The notes under the pieces are model-generated. The model saw only the letters and a list, made by a program, of their open reading frames with translations, was not told the DNA's origin and searched no databases. The position numbers and the translations under genes are program-made. Positions 6,862-16,113 of a stretch of DNA of 64,000 nucleotides are shown here, piece after piece. Origin of the DNA: Laterigemmans sp052161645 (lineage in GTDB: Bacteria > Planctomycetota > Planctomycetia > Pirellulales > Pirellulaceae); NCBI GenBank assembly GCA_052161645.1, contig CP197414.1; one strand, 5' to 3'. Each line of letters opens with the position of its first letter. Position 1 is the first letter of the stretch.

Positions 6862-8100
6862 TCATTGGCTTTGCAGGGGCAGCGTGAATTTGATAGCCAG
6901 GCCTGGGTCGCACTGTTCGGCCCAGATCTGGCCACCATGATCTTCAATGATCGAACGGCTGATCGTCAGCCCCAGCCCTAAACCTTCGCTGCGCGTCGTG
7001 CGAAAGGGTTCAAAGACCCGCATCAATTCACCCGCCGGCAAGCCCGGTCCGTTGTCACGGATTGTGACCTTCACAAGCGGAGCTTGAAAACTTGTCCTAA
7101 TCTCAATGGTATTTTCTTGACGACCTGTCATCTCAAAAGCCTGACAAGAATTGCCAATCAAATTGATCAGCACTTGCTCGATGGGGACGCGGGCCAATGC
7201 CAACATGGGGCATCCGCTGGCCAGCTCCAAGCAAACCTTCACCTGATTGGCGCGAAGTTCAGGCTGCACCATGATCAACACGCACTCAATAATTTGATTA
7301 ATATCCAACGGCTCAACACGAGCGTTCGAACGTTGGGCATAGCTGCGGAGATGGCAAAGAATCTCCTCGGCGCGTTTTACCTGTTGAATCATTGCCAAGT
7401 TCCAATCACGAACTTTATCCAACGATTGATCTTGTCGCGTATCTAACAAGTTCGCCGTGGCAAAGGCAAAATTTGAAATTGAGTTCAGTGGCTGACGTAG
7501 CTCGTGAGTAATTCGAGCCATCATCTCTCCGAGCGAAGACAACTTTGCCAGGTGCCGAACCTCGACGTCGCGATCCAAAAGCTCTCGTTGAGCTTGCCGC
7601 AGCGCGGGTTTAAGCTGCTCCAACTCGGCCGTTAATTCGGCAACTTGCTCAACAAGTTTCGCCACTCGCGGCTGTTCTTGCGGCTGTTCTCCTGACAGTG
7701 TTTCACTATTGGCGGGGCTACTGCCCGGGTAGCCGAGTACACCATGTGCAGGGTTTCGAGAGTTGTTATTGGGAGGCATACCAAGGGGGCGCTTCCTACC
7801 TCCGCGACGCTGTTTTTTTGCAATGCTACCTGCCACCAATAGAACTAATAACACGATCAACAAAATAGTTGTTATCAGATTGCGAGGTGCACCAAGAAAG
7901 GTGGCGGTGGATTCTGCCGGACGGCTGCTCAGCATCACGACCACACAAGGGAGCACGGCAACCTGTAGCGAAGTGCGACGACATACGGCGAGGGGGAAAA
8001 TCCTGACTTTGCCTTGCGGCTGTCCGCAAAAAGATGGCCAGTAACACCACTTTCCAACATTTCGACTCAGCCCTGAAAAATTAAGCTCTTGCTCGCGCAC
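6862..8100 (-). CDS. membrane sensor histidine kinase
   Basis: Up to 412 residues from GTG 8100. The N-terminus is uncertain, because a start nearer the hydrophobic helix (LITTILLIVLLVLLVAGSI) is possible and neither has a clear ribosome binding site. After the single strong membrane helix come a linker, a coiled coil (~150-190), the H-box MARITHELRQPLNSISN, the N-box LINLIGNSCQAFE, the G1 box IRDNGPGLPAGE and the G2 box GLGLGLTISRSIIEDHGG. It lacks a recognisable sensory domain. The FixJ-type regulator is encoded divergently 89 bp away and is the obvious phosphotransfer partner. Confidence 0.85.
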   Translation of the reverse strand: MREQELNFSGLSRNVGKWCYWPSFCGQPQGKVRIFPLAVCRRTSLQVAVLPCVVVMLSSRPAESTATFLGAPRNLITTILLIVLLVLLVAGSIAKKQRRGGRKRPLGMPPNNNSRNPAHGVLGYPGSSPANSETLSGEQPQEQPRVAKLVEQVAELTAELEQLKPALRQAQRELLDRDVEVRHLAKLSSLGEMMARITHELRQPLNSISNFAFATANLLDTRQDQSLDKVRDWNLAMIQQVKRAEEILCHLRSYAQRSNARVEPLDINQIIECVLIMVQPELRANQVKVCLELASGCPMLALARVPIEQVLINLIGNSCQAFEMTGRQENTIEIRTSFQAPLVKVTIRDNGPGLPAGELMRVFEPFRTTRSEGLGLGLTISRSIIEDHGGQIWAEQCDPGLAIKFTLPLQSQ

Positions 8101-8189
8101 CGTTAAACCGAGAATGGAGTTGACTGAATATGGTAATCATCGAGAGTATTGCGCCCGCAACCTGGCGTCAGATACCTGGGATTTTGTAA

Positions 8190-8951
8190 ATGAAGATAGC
8201 AGCACCGCAAGAAGCCATTGCCTACGTCTTGGACGATGATCCGGTATTCTGCCAAAGCGTTGCCGCACTAGCGTTCAGCATTAACTTGCGGTGCGAATCG
8301 ATCGACTATGTCAATGATGACTCCGCCTGCTCACGACTGCGACGCCCCGGTTGCTTGATTTTGGACCATCGATTAGGGGACACCCTCGATGGCCTCACCG
8401 TGCTTCGCGAGCTGAAAGAGGGGGCGTCAGCCATCACAACCATTGTTTGCTCGGGGTACGCCACGACCGCGTTGGCGGTCGCCTATTTACAAGCGGGCGC
8501 GCTCACCGTGGTGGAGAAACCGGCGGCACCCCAGGTGCTTTCTCAGTGGATGCACCAAGCAATCAACCTGGACCGCCAACAGCTGGCGGCCGAGTCCCGG
8601 GTCAAGTCGTTGATCGAAACTTACAATCATTTGACCCGCCGCCAAAGGCAAATATTAAGCTTCTTAATGCAAGGCCGATCAAACAAATGGATTGCCATTC
8701 GTTTAGATGTATCACGGCGGACCGTGGAGATGGATCGGGCAAAAATATTGCACCAATTCAACACTGGCAACATGATTGAATTGTCCAGCATCGTGACGGA
8801 GGCATTGGTTGCCGCCCAGCATTTGGGAATTCCGGTTGCCGATCAGATTGACAAACTGTCGTTATCCGACGGTCGCTCCGAGAGTTTCTCCGAGGCGTTT
8901 TACGGCCCGTTTCGCGGTCCCCACCACCGGCGCGATACCAACTCCATGTAG
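8190..8951 (+). CDS. FixJ/NarL-type response regulator
   Basis: 253 residues: a receiver domain (~8-125) with acidic pair Asp15/Asp17, phosphoacceptor Asp59 (CLILDHRLGD), Ser88 and Lys110-Pro111, then a LuxR-type helix-turn-helix (~150-195, LTRRQRQILSFLMQGRSNKW). It should be a DNA-binding transcription factor activated by the adjacent divergent kinase. The last 30 codons lie antisense to the 3' end of the protoporphyrinogen oxidase gene and look like non-family sequence (SESFSEAFYGPFRGPHHRR). This suggests the ancestral stop was lost and the frame extended. Confidence 0.88.
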   Translation: MKIAAPQEAIAYVLDDDPVFCQSVAALAFSINLRCESIDYVNDDSACSRLRRPGCLILDHRLGDTLDGLTVLRELKEGASAITTIVCSGYATTALAVAYLQAGALTVVEKPAAPQVLSQWMHQAINLDRQQLAAESRVKSLIETYNHLTRRQRQILSFLMQGRSNKWIAIRLDVSRRTVEMDRAKILHQFNTGNMIELSSIVTEALVAAQHLGIPVADQIDKLSLSDGRSESFSEAFYGPFRGPHHRRDTNSM

Positions 8952-10298
8952 ACTGTTCCCGGCAATTTCTAGCCCGGGTAGCGTTGCCACATCCTTTTCG
9001 ATCGCCGCAGCCAATTCGCGGTGCCCAACGTGGTATTGTGGCATCGCACGGTTCCAACGTTGCACGGCAGACCAAACGGGCTCGCCCCGCAAACCGATCA
9101 AGCTGGCCAGTTCATCCCGAGCGATTTGCACCAGGGCGTCATCAGTTTGCGATAACAATTCGGGCTGCAGGGCACCTCCGATAAAAACCCGAATTAGCGT
9201 ATGCCCTTTCGGAGTCCGCTCGGGAAACTTGTGGCTGGCAAAGCTGGCAGCCAGAATTTTGCGACCATCGATGGCGGGAACCACGAATCCGAAAGCTTGC
9301 GGCATCTTTGCCACTTGCGCGTCGGCAACAGCCAACAGCACGATCGCGCTGCTGGCATATTCGATCTGCCGCAGCTTCTGGGCAGCTGCGGCATGCACAG
9401 GCGTCAACAACTCTGCCAACTTGGGTGCCGGCAGCGCCAGCACGACCCCGTCGGCCGTCGTCGAAGCTTGATCGGCGGTGGCAATTTGCCAGTTGCCTTC
9501 CGCTTGCCGCGTGAGGGAAGTGACTGACTTGCCGAATTGAATGGTGTTGATTGGTAACCGCGATTCGATTTCCGCGAAGAGTGCACCCATCCCCCGCGGC
9601 AAAACGCGAAATTGTCCATAGCGGGCGCCGCTGCTGGTCCGCTCGAGTTCCCGCTGGGCCTTTTCGGTCGCGTTATCGCTGGCTTGACCGCTGGAGAGGG
9701 TCGCCCCGATCAAACTACCGTGTTCACGCTCCATCTTCACGAACTGCGGCATCGTGGCTTGCATGCTCAAACGTTCCGCATCGGCCGTGTAAATGCCACC
9801 GACCAGCGGTTGCACCAACCGTTCCAACGCTTCGTTGCCGAGACGGCGGCGGACAAAGCTGGCGAGACTTTCGTCACCGGTGTCGGTTCGCGGACGCACA
9901 AACCGCTCGGCAGCCAAGCGAAGTTTGCCACGCCACGACAGCAGCGGTGACTTTAAGACTTGCCCCAGTCGCGTCGGCCGCATCAGCACAAAACCTTCGG
10001 GCACCGGCCACAATCGGTCGCCTTGGGAAATCATCGCGCGGCGACCATGGGGCAACGGTTCGATCAGTTGGTCGGCGACCCCCAGGTCTTGGCAAAGCTG
10101 CAGAGCGTCGGGCGGAGTGACCGAAAAGCAGTCCGCTCCGTGCTCCACTAACCAGCCATCCCTGTGCTCGGTCTCAATCACGCCGCCGACTCGTTGGCTC
10201 GCTTCCAGCAAGGAAATGTCCGCCTCGGGCCAATGACGGTGCAGGTAAAAAGCGGCCGTCAAGCCCGACAGCCCGCCACCGACAACAACCAACCGCAT
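8862..10298 (-). CDS. hemG: protoporphyrinogen oxidase, HemY type (FAD)
   Basis: Oxidises protoporphyrinogen IX (or coproporphyrinogen III in the related CPP route) to the porphyrin in haem synthesis. The 478-residue protein opens with the FAD-binding Rossmann motif VVVGGGLSGLTAAFYL and GGVIETEHRDGWLVEHGADCF, and ends with the conserved GNSLHGVGIAPVVGTAKR. The length is normal for the family. The last 90 bp overlap the convergent response regulator gene, and the conserved GVGIA segment lies inside that overlap. No other haem genes are in the window. Confidence 0.92.
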   Translation of the reverse strand: MRLVVVGGGLSGLTAAFYLHRHWPEADISLLEASQRVGGVIETEHRDGWLVEHGADCFSVTPPDALQLCQDLGVADQLIEPLPHGRRAMISQGDRLWPVPEGFVLMRPTRLGQVLKSPLLSWRGKLRLAAERFVRPRTDTGDESLASFVRRRLGNEALERLVQPLVGGIYTADAERLSMQATMPQFVKMEREHGSLIGATLSSGQASDNATEKAQRELERTSSGARYGQFRVLPRGMGALFAEIESRLPINTIQFGKSVTSLTRQAEGNWQIATADQASTTADGVVLALPAPKLAELLTPVHAAAAQKLRQIEYASSAIVLLAVADAQVAKMPQAFGFVVPAIDGRKILAASFASHKFPERTPKGHTLIRVFIGGALQPELLSQTDDALVQIARDELASLIGLRGEPVWSAVQRWNRAMPQYHVGHRELAAAIEKDVATLPGLEIAGNSLHGVGIAPVVGTAKRAVKRLGETLGATVG

Positions 10299-10579
10299 TT
10301 CTCGCTCCCCACTGAGTTACCAGATCGCTCGACACGCCTCCACCCGCCGTTCGGTCTTCCAACGGGACGCCCCGACCAGCCGTACGGTCCCGCAGTCTAT
10401 CTGGATTTTCCTGGCGATGTCAGCGACGTGACGAAAAGTCTATGGGGCTGGCTGCGACACCCCCTCCGCAGCGTACCGCGGTACGCTATGCTGACGACTG
10501 GCGGACGTCCGTGCTGCCTTCCAGGATATTGCTTGCTCTTCAGTTTCTTTTCGGCCCTCAATTTCAGAGTATCACGGCA

Positions 10580-11824
10580 ATGAGCGAACTGACTCCACAA
10601 CCTTCAGAATCCACTTCCTCGGACGAACTTGTTGTGGCCACTGCAGCCGCGCAGCGCGATCCGACCACGATGCGTCGCTATTTAGAGCGAGCACTGACGG
10701 TGCTCGACAAATTCGGACTCTCCGCCCGCGACGACACCCCGCAAGAGATGATTCACTTGCTGGAAAGCGTCAAGCATGTTGACGAGGCTAAGGCGTTGGC
10801 GATCGCCGACGTGATCAAGCACATGAGCACTTTCAACGAGATGGTGCGAGAGCACGTCGCCAGCGTAACGATCGGCAATCGTTACATGGAGATTACGCAA
10901 ATGTTTGATTCGGTCCGCGAAGACAGCAAAACATTGATCGCCCAGCTCGACGACGGCCGCATCAGCACTGGAGAGAAAGTCCAGAATTGGTGGATGAAGA
11001 TGCGCCGCGGTACCCCCTCGGATCGTTTTGAAAAGATCTCTGAAATCTATACGGACGTCTCCCGTGACACTCGCAAGCAGTTAGAAGTCGAAGAGGACAT
11101 CATGGATGCCTACATTGACTTCCGCTTTGCCTTGAAAGAAGCCGAAGTTCTGGCGCGTGACATGCTCGCCTTGCACGCTCCGATGCTGGAGGCTGCCAAG
11201 CAAGCCTTGGCAGATACGCAGGGAGCTGTCGACGCGGCGGCTGAAGACCTCGACCAGGCAGCCCGCTCCCGTTTGGAGTTGGCTCGCGACGAAGCACGTT
11301 TTGGCTACGAGTCGGAAGACAAAACCTATCAATTGCTGAAAGATATCGCCGAGAACTTGGAAATCGGCTACGACGTCGGAGAGACGCTCGTTTCCAAGCT
11401 CAAGCAAACCCACGACGTTAAAGAGCGAGTCTACCGTCGAGCCGTAACTTTCTTCACCACCAACGAACATGTCTTCACAATCTTGGGGACCGTCTACACC
11501 TCGCAGCACGGTTTGCATGAGGTAACCCAAGCCACCGAGGCGATGAAGACGGGGCTCAATAAAGGCCTCGAAGACGTTGCCAACTTGGGACGTGAGTTGG
11601 AAAAAGCGGCCCTCAAAGCTGGCTACGGTTCAACCGTCGATCCGAAAAGCGTGCAGAAATTGGTCGATGCGATCAGTGACTTTCAAATCGAATCATTGAC
11701 CATGATTACCGATCTGCGAAAAGAGTCCGAGGAAAGCACCAAAGAAATTCGCCGCGTCGTCGAAGCGGGTAAAAAGAAGTACCAACAGACGCTCGCTCGC
11801 TTTGCCCGCGGTGAGCAACCATGA
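10580..11824 (+). CDS. large helical protein, remotely TelA-like; function unknown
   Basis: 414 residues from ATG 10580; the frame is open further upstream, but without family-like sequence. Almost entirely helical and charged, with no signal peptide. The arrangement of long amphipathic helices (for example VSRDTRKQLEVEEDIMDAY) and a C-terminal helix pair ending RRVVEAGKKKYQQTLARF recalls TelA/KlaA tellurite-resistance-type proteins. The match is by general appearance only and should not be used to assign function. The stop overlaps the start of the next gene (ATGA), so the two are translationally coupled. Confidence 0.65.
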   Translation: MSELTPQPSESTSSDELVVATAAAQRDPTTMRRYLERALTVLDKFGLSARDDTPQEMIHLLESVKHVDEAKALAIADVIKHMSTFNEMVREHVASVTIGNRYMEITQMFDSVREDSKTLIAQLDDGRISTGEKVQNWWMKMRRGTPSDRFEKISEIYTDVSRDTRKQLEVEEDIMDAYIDFRFALKEAEVLARDMLALHAPMLEAAKQALADTQGAVDAAAEDLDQAARSRLELARDEARFGYESEDKTYQLLKDIAENLEIGYDVGETLVSKLKQTHDVKERVYRRAVTFFTTNEHVFTILGTVYTSQHGLHEVTQATEAMKTGLNKGLEDVANLGRELEKAALKAGYGSTVDPKSVQKLVDAISDFQIESLTMITDLRKESEESTKEIRRVVEAGKKKYQQTLARFARGEQP

Positions 11825-12663
11825 TTGCAGTTGACACGGTAAAGAAATCGAGCATTCGCAGTCATTATCAGTTGGGCTCGCTGTTTTATCGCTTGCTGTG
11901 GGGAAAACACATCCATCATGGATTGTGGTTACGGGGCGACGAATCGATTGGCCAAGCGCAAGAGCAGCTGACCGATACGCTGGCTGACTTGATTGGCGTG
12001 GCGGCGAATGATCATCTGCTGGACGTCGGTTGTGGCCTGGGAGGCTCTTCGATTCGGCTTGCTCAACAGCGTGGTTGCCGGGCCACCGGAATTACGCTCA
12101 GCCCCGTCCAACGTCGCTGGGCCGCAATGTCCGCGAAATGGCATCGCGTTGGCCCACGCACCGAGTTTCTCGCGCTCGATGCGGATCAAGCTAGTTTCGA
12201 TCCCGGACAATTTGATGTGATATGGAGTATCGAGTGCACCGAGCACTTGTTCGATAAGCCGGGGTTCTTCCAGCGAGCGGGGCAGTGGCTGCGGCCCGGC
12301 GGGCGATTAGCGATCTGCGTCTGGTTTGAGGGGCAAGACAACAGCGTGCCTCAACATCGCCAGCAGGTCGAAGAGGTCTGCCATCGATTCGTCTGCCCAT
12401 CGCTGGCCACACCCTCCGACTACGCCGGCTGGATCACCGCTGCCGGGCTGGAGGTTTGTCAACAGACCGATTGGACGGAGCAGGTCGTACGCACCTGGGA
12501 AATCTGCCAAGCACGGGTGGCTCGCACCGGCGTACGGCATGTGGCAAAACTGCTCGATCGCGAACAAGTCGACTTTATTGACGGCTTCGACGCTTTGCTG
12601 AAAGCTTACCGCAGCGGGGCCATGCAGTACGGCGCGATCACGGCTCGTAAACCGGCCGCTTGA
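11821..12663 (+). CDS. class I SAM-dependent methyltransferase (gamma-tocopherol/sterol MT-like)
   Basis: 280 residues, ATG overlapping the preceding stop by 4 bp. N-terminal YQLGSLFYRLLWGKHIHHGLW matches the segment of small-molecule C- and O-methyltransferases related to gamma-tocopherol and sterol methyltransferases. Motif I is LLDVGCGLGGSSIRLAQQ, followed by GITLSPVQRRWAA and the WSIECTEHLFDKPGFF acidic loop. It is cytoplasmic. The substrate cannot be read from the sequence; a lipid or quinone is plausible for this subfamily. Coupling to the coiled-coil protein upstream suggests a joint function. Confidence 0.85.
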   Translation: MIAVDTVKKSSIRSHYQLGSLFYRLLWGKHIHHGLWLRGDESIGQAQEQLTDTLADLIGVAANDHLLDVGCGLGGSSIRLAQQRGCRATGITLSPVQRRWAAMSAKWHRVGPRTEFLALDADQASFDPGQFDVIWSIECTEHLFDKPGFFQRAGQWLRPGGRLAICVWFEGQDNSVPQHRQQVEEVCHRFVCPSLATPSDYAGWITAAGLEVCQQTDWTEQVVRTWEICQARVARTGVRHVAKLLDREQVDFIDGFDALLKAYRSGAMQYGAITARKPAA

Positions 12664-12845
12664 ATTTTTGCTCACTGTTTTTAAGCGAGTTAATTCTCCA
12701 CGCGGCGCAACCTCTCCCGGAATGCAAACCGAAACTTCACCATTTGCGGGCCGACGCTCGGCGGCCGAGCTGTCATAATGCCAGCTCAAACGGAAATAGG
12801 ATTTCAAAATGGCCCGTTCAAGAAACTCCCCACGAGGTGTTGCCG

Positions 12846-13787
12846 ATGCTCACTGTGTTCCCCCAAACTTTGTTTCCCCCGACTTTGCTAACTCGAAAGT
12901 TTCGCAGCATGGTTTTCCGCGGCGCGATGTTATTGCTACTGCTTGGCTCGCCCGCGTTCGCTGCTGTCACGGTGGCGGCGGAATCTGGTGAATTGCGGGT
13001 GATGAGTTTCAACATCCGCTTCGGGACCGCCAACGATGGTGAAAACAAATGGCCCGCGCGGCGAGAATTGGTGGTGGAAACCATCAACCAATACGCGCCC
13101 GATCTGCTGGGCACCCAAGAAACACTCCCTTTTCAGGCCAGCTACATCGGCCAGCAATTACCCGAGTACACCTACGTGGGCTGGTCCCGCGACGCCAGCC
13201 CGGATGGGGAGCAGTGCGGAATTTTCTATCTCAGCGAACGTTTCGAACAGATTGACGCGGGACAATTTTGGCTCAGCGAAAACCCCGCTGAAAAGTTCAG
13301 CAAGAGCTGGGATTCCTCGTTGCCACGCGTTGCAACCTGGGTGGTGTTGAAAGATCGCCAAGCGGCCGATGTGGAACCGCTGTTCTTCCTCAACACGCAC
13401 TTCGACCATCGCGGACAAGTGGCCCGTCTCGAAGCTGCCAAGTTGATTTTGCAGCAAGTCAACGAACTGCGGGGAGACAAACCGGTAATCATCACGGGGG
13501 ACTTCAATTGCGACCAAGGCTCGGCTCCCTACCAGGCGATCACCTCGGATGGTTTATTGGTCGACACCTACCGGGCGCGTTATCCCGAGAAACAAGAAAT
13601 CGAAGGCACCTTTAATGGTTTTAAAGGTACCGCCGGTAACGCTCGCATCGATTGGGTGTTGGCCAGCAAACCGCTCGTCGTCCGGGAGGCGGCGATCGAT
13701 CGTTATCATGTCGAGCAACGCTATCCATCCGATCATTTTCCTGTCACCGCTATCCTCAGCCGCAACGTTTCCTCCAAAGGCGAGTAG
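12846..13787 (+). CDS. exported endonuclease/exonuclease/phosphatase (EEP) family protein
   Basis: About 313 residues from ATG 12846. A start at 12909 (MVFRGAMLLLLLGSPAFAA) would give a tidier signal peptide. The EEP fold signatures are present in order: LRVMSFNIRFG, LLGTQETLP (catalytic Glu), NTHFDHRG, ITGDFNCD and YPSDHFPVTA (catalytic Asp-His). These metal-dependent enzymes cut phosphodiester or phosphomonoester bonds. In planctomycetes exported members often sit near sugar-catabolism genes. The substrate is unknown, and no operon partner is visible. Confidence 0.88.
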   Translation: MLTVFPQTLFPPTLLTRKFRSMVFRGAMLLLLLGSPAFAAVTVAAESGELRVMSFNIRFGTANDGENKWPARRELVVETINQYAPDLLGTQETLPFQASYIGQQLPEYTYVGWSRDASPDGEQCGIFYLSERFEQIDAGQFWLSENPAEKFSKSWDSSLPRVATWVVLKDRQAADVEPLFFLNTHFDHRGQVARLEAAKLILQQVNELRGDKPVIITGDFNCDQGSAPYQAITSDGLLVDTYRARYPEKQEIEGTFNGFKGTAGNARIDWVLASKPLVVREAAIDRYHVEQRYPSDHFPVTAILSRNVSSKGE

Positions 13788-13861
13788 CACTGCGGGTGAG
13801 AATTTCTGTGAGTGAAGAATTCAGCGGGCGACTGGTTGCTGCCGGCCAATCGAGCAAACGT

Positions 13862-15211
13862 TTAGCCTCGCAGGTAGTTCCTACGAAACAACCAGATCGC
13901 CGCCGTTGACATCAAGAGCGTGTAGCCGGTCTGCACGGCAATCGCTGTGATCATTCGGCTGTTGAATAAGTCAGCGCCGTTCCATAGCATACTTTGGAAA
14001 CCTGTCATGGCCCAAAAAGTGGCCGTCGAGCGGGTTGTCAGTTCGAGCGGCGTGGGCAAGTCGAGCATCTGTAAGGGAAACCAACAACCTCCCAACGCCG
14101 CCATCGAGATGATCAGGATCGTCGCCAGCATATCGGCCTGCTTTTCGGTCTTGGCACCAGTCGCGATCAACATGCCAAAACTGCTGGCGGTGATCACCCA
14201 CAACAGCGTGAGCACGACGAGCGTTAGCGGATCATTGAAGATCCCCACGTGGAACATGAACTCACCGTAAATCAACATGACAATCATCTGCATCAAACCG
14301 ACGATGATGGTGAAGATTGCGGTCCCAGCCAGCAGACTGCTCCGCGGAACACCAATCGATAGCAAACGTGACATGGTGCCGCGTTCGCGTTCCTGCAGGA
14401 GCGTGCGACCACAACTGGTCACACCAAACATCAACATCATGACCGACATTCCGGCAACCGCTTGGGCAATTTGGAAGCTAGCTTGGCGAGGCCGTTCGGG
14501 TGGGGAAAAATCCTCTGTCTCCAGCGGTAACAAGTCCAGCATGCTATCCATTGGACTGGTGGCAGGATTCGCCAGCTGAGCTTTATCAGCGGTTGGCGGA
14601 TCAGCGGTATCTTCCGATGATGGGCTAAAGCCGTTAATCACCTCGGTCATTGCATTTGCCCGTGACTGAAATGTGGCAATTTGATCCTCGGGGATACCAG
14701 CTTCGCCGAATAATTTGCTGACCGCACCGATCCACCAACCTCTGTCAGCCGAGCTGAAGACAGCCTGTAGCAATGACAGGCGGACAATTTTGTCTTCCAT
14801 CGTCCGGCCAGGATCGCGCAGGAGTCGAAACTGGCCACCCTCCGCTGCGCCGGTCGGAACTTCGCTGAATCCGGATTCAATAATTAACGCGTGGCTGACC
14901 TGGCCATCTTTAACCGCCTGTTCCGCTTCCGACCGCGTGATCGCGGAGGCCTCTTGCCTTGGCCTCACCCGCAGCATATCGGCGCCCCGCAGGTCGTTGA
15001 TGAATTGACGACTGCGGAGGGAATTGTCCTCGTCGACGACATACATGGTGACCTTCGGCGTCGGCCCACTGCCACCCCAAACCGCCCCCATGAGGAATCC
15101 GAAAATCGTTACCAGCACGATTGGGAGCAGAAATCCCAACAACCAAGCAACTGGATCGCGAAAGTAGATCCGCAGGTCTTTCTTTGCCAACTCAAGCGCG
15201 AATGCGAACAT
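13862..15211 (-). CDS. ABC-2 type transporter permease
   Basis: 449 residues with an N-terminal helix (LLGFLLPIVLVTIFGFLMG), a ~200-residue extracytoplasmic loop, then five more hydrophobic helices from about residue 250 to the end. This is the YhiH/DrrB-like ABC-2 architecture with a large periplasmic domain. It starts 6 bp after the stop of the ATPase gene and forms an export system with it. Both halves appear intact. The cargo (drug, lipid or polysaccharide) cannot be told from sequence. Confidence 0.88.
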   Translation of the reverse strand: MFAFALELAKKDLRIYFRDPVAWLLGFLLPIVLVTIFGFLMGAVWGGSGPTPKVTMYVVDEDNSLRSRQFINDLRGADMLRVRPRQEASAITRSEAEQAVKDGQVSHALIIESGFSEVPTGAAEGGQFRLLRDPGRTMEDKIVRLSLLQAVFSSADRGWWIGAVSKLFGEAGIPEDQIATFQSRANAMTEVINGFSPSSEDTADPPTADKAQLANPATSPMDSMLDLLPLETEDFSPPERPRQASFQIAQAVAGMSVMMLMFGVTSCGRTLLQERERGTMSRLLSIGVPRSSLLAGTAIFTIIVGLMQMIVMLIYGEFMFHVGIFNDPLTLVVLTLLWVITASSFGMLIATGAKTEKQADMLATILIISMAALGGCWFPLQMLDLPTPLELTTRSTATFWAMTGFQSMLWNGADLFNSRMITAIAVQTGYTLLMSTAAIWLFRRNYLRG

Positions 15212-15217
15212 CGTTAA

Positions 15218-15985
15218 TTATCCATGGTCGCGCAAGCTGCGCCCGGTCAAGTGTAAGAAAATCGTTTCCAGTTCCGCTCCCGGTTGACCAATCAAGTTGC
15301 CCAACTCCGCGATGGTGCCAATGGCCACAACGTGTCCCTCATGCATCACGCCGATTCGATCACAAAGGCGTTCCGCTTCTTCCATGTAGTGGGTCGTGTA
15401 AAGCAACGTCATACCCTGTTGCTTGAGGTTCTCGAGCGTATCGAAAAGATGATTGCGGCTCTGCGGATCAACGCCGACGGTGGGTTCATCTAAGAGCAAC
15501 AACTCGGGATGATGCACCTGGCCAATCGCCAAGTTAAGGCGGCGTTTCATACCGCCGCTGAACTTGCTGGTCACCTCATCGGCACGTGTCTCCAACCCGG
15601 CGAGTTGCAATGAAGCTCGCACGGTAGCAGCCAAATCGTGCCGCTTTATTCCTGAAAGCTTGGCAAATAATGTCAAGTTTTCCCGCGCGGTCAGCCCTTC
15701 GTAGATTGCCAATTCTTGGGGGACGAATCCCAACCGCAACCTCGCTTTTCCCTGGGCCGCCGGGCGAAAATCTTGGCCGTCGAACAACATCGAGCCTTGC
15801 CAATCGCCTCGCAACCCCGCGATGCACTGGATGGTCGTGGTTTTGCCGGCCCCGTTCGGTCCCAGCAACCCAAAAATCTCTCCACGCTTGACGGTGAACT
15901 CGATTTCATTGACAGCCACCCGCTGTCCGTAGCAATACCGCAAGGCTTTGATTTCCAGCAGTGCAGGAGGAACTTCGTTTTTCAT
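15218..15985 (-). CDS. ABC transporter ATP-binding protein
   Basis: 255 residues from ATG 15985; an upstream in-frame TTG at 16006 is less likely. Walker A is LLGPNGAGKTTTI, the signature motif SGGMKRRLNLA, and Walker B LLLLDEPTVGVDPQSR, followed by the switch His (YTTHYMEEAE). It belongs to the DrrA/CcmA-like group that pairs with ABC-2 permeases. It powers the permease encoded directly downstream. Confidence 0.92.
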   Translation of the reverse strand: MKNEVPPALLEIKALRYCYGQRVAVNEIEFTVKRGEIFGLLGPNGAGKTTTIQCIAGLRGDWQGSMLFDGQDFRPAAQGKARLRLGFVPQELAIYEGLTARENLTLFAKLSGIKRHDLAATVRASLQLAGLETRADEVTSKFSGGMKRRLNLAIGQVHHPELLLLDEPTVGVDPQSRNHLFDTLENLKQQGMTLLYTTHYMEEAERLCDRIGVMHEGHVVAIGTIAELGNLIGQPGAELETIFLHLTGRSLRDHG

Positions 15986-16113
15986 ACGAACCGCTGTGCG
16001 CAACAAGAGGGAGCAAGCTGTGTCGCGACCAGCAAGCGAAATGCTTGCCGTCGCGAAATGCTAGGCTAGCGTGTGGCTTGGTTGGGGCGCTGAAAAAACA
16101 GTTTTTTTTCTAA

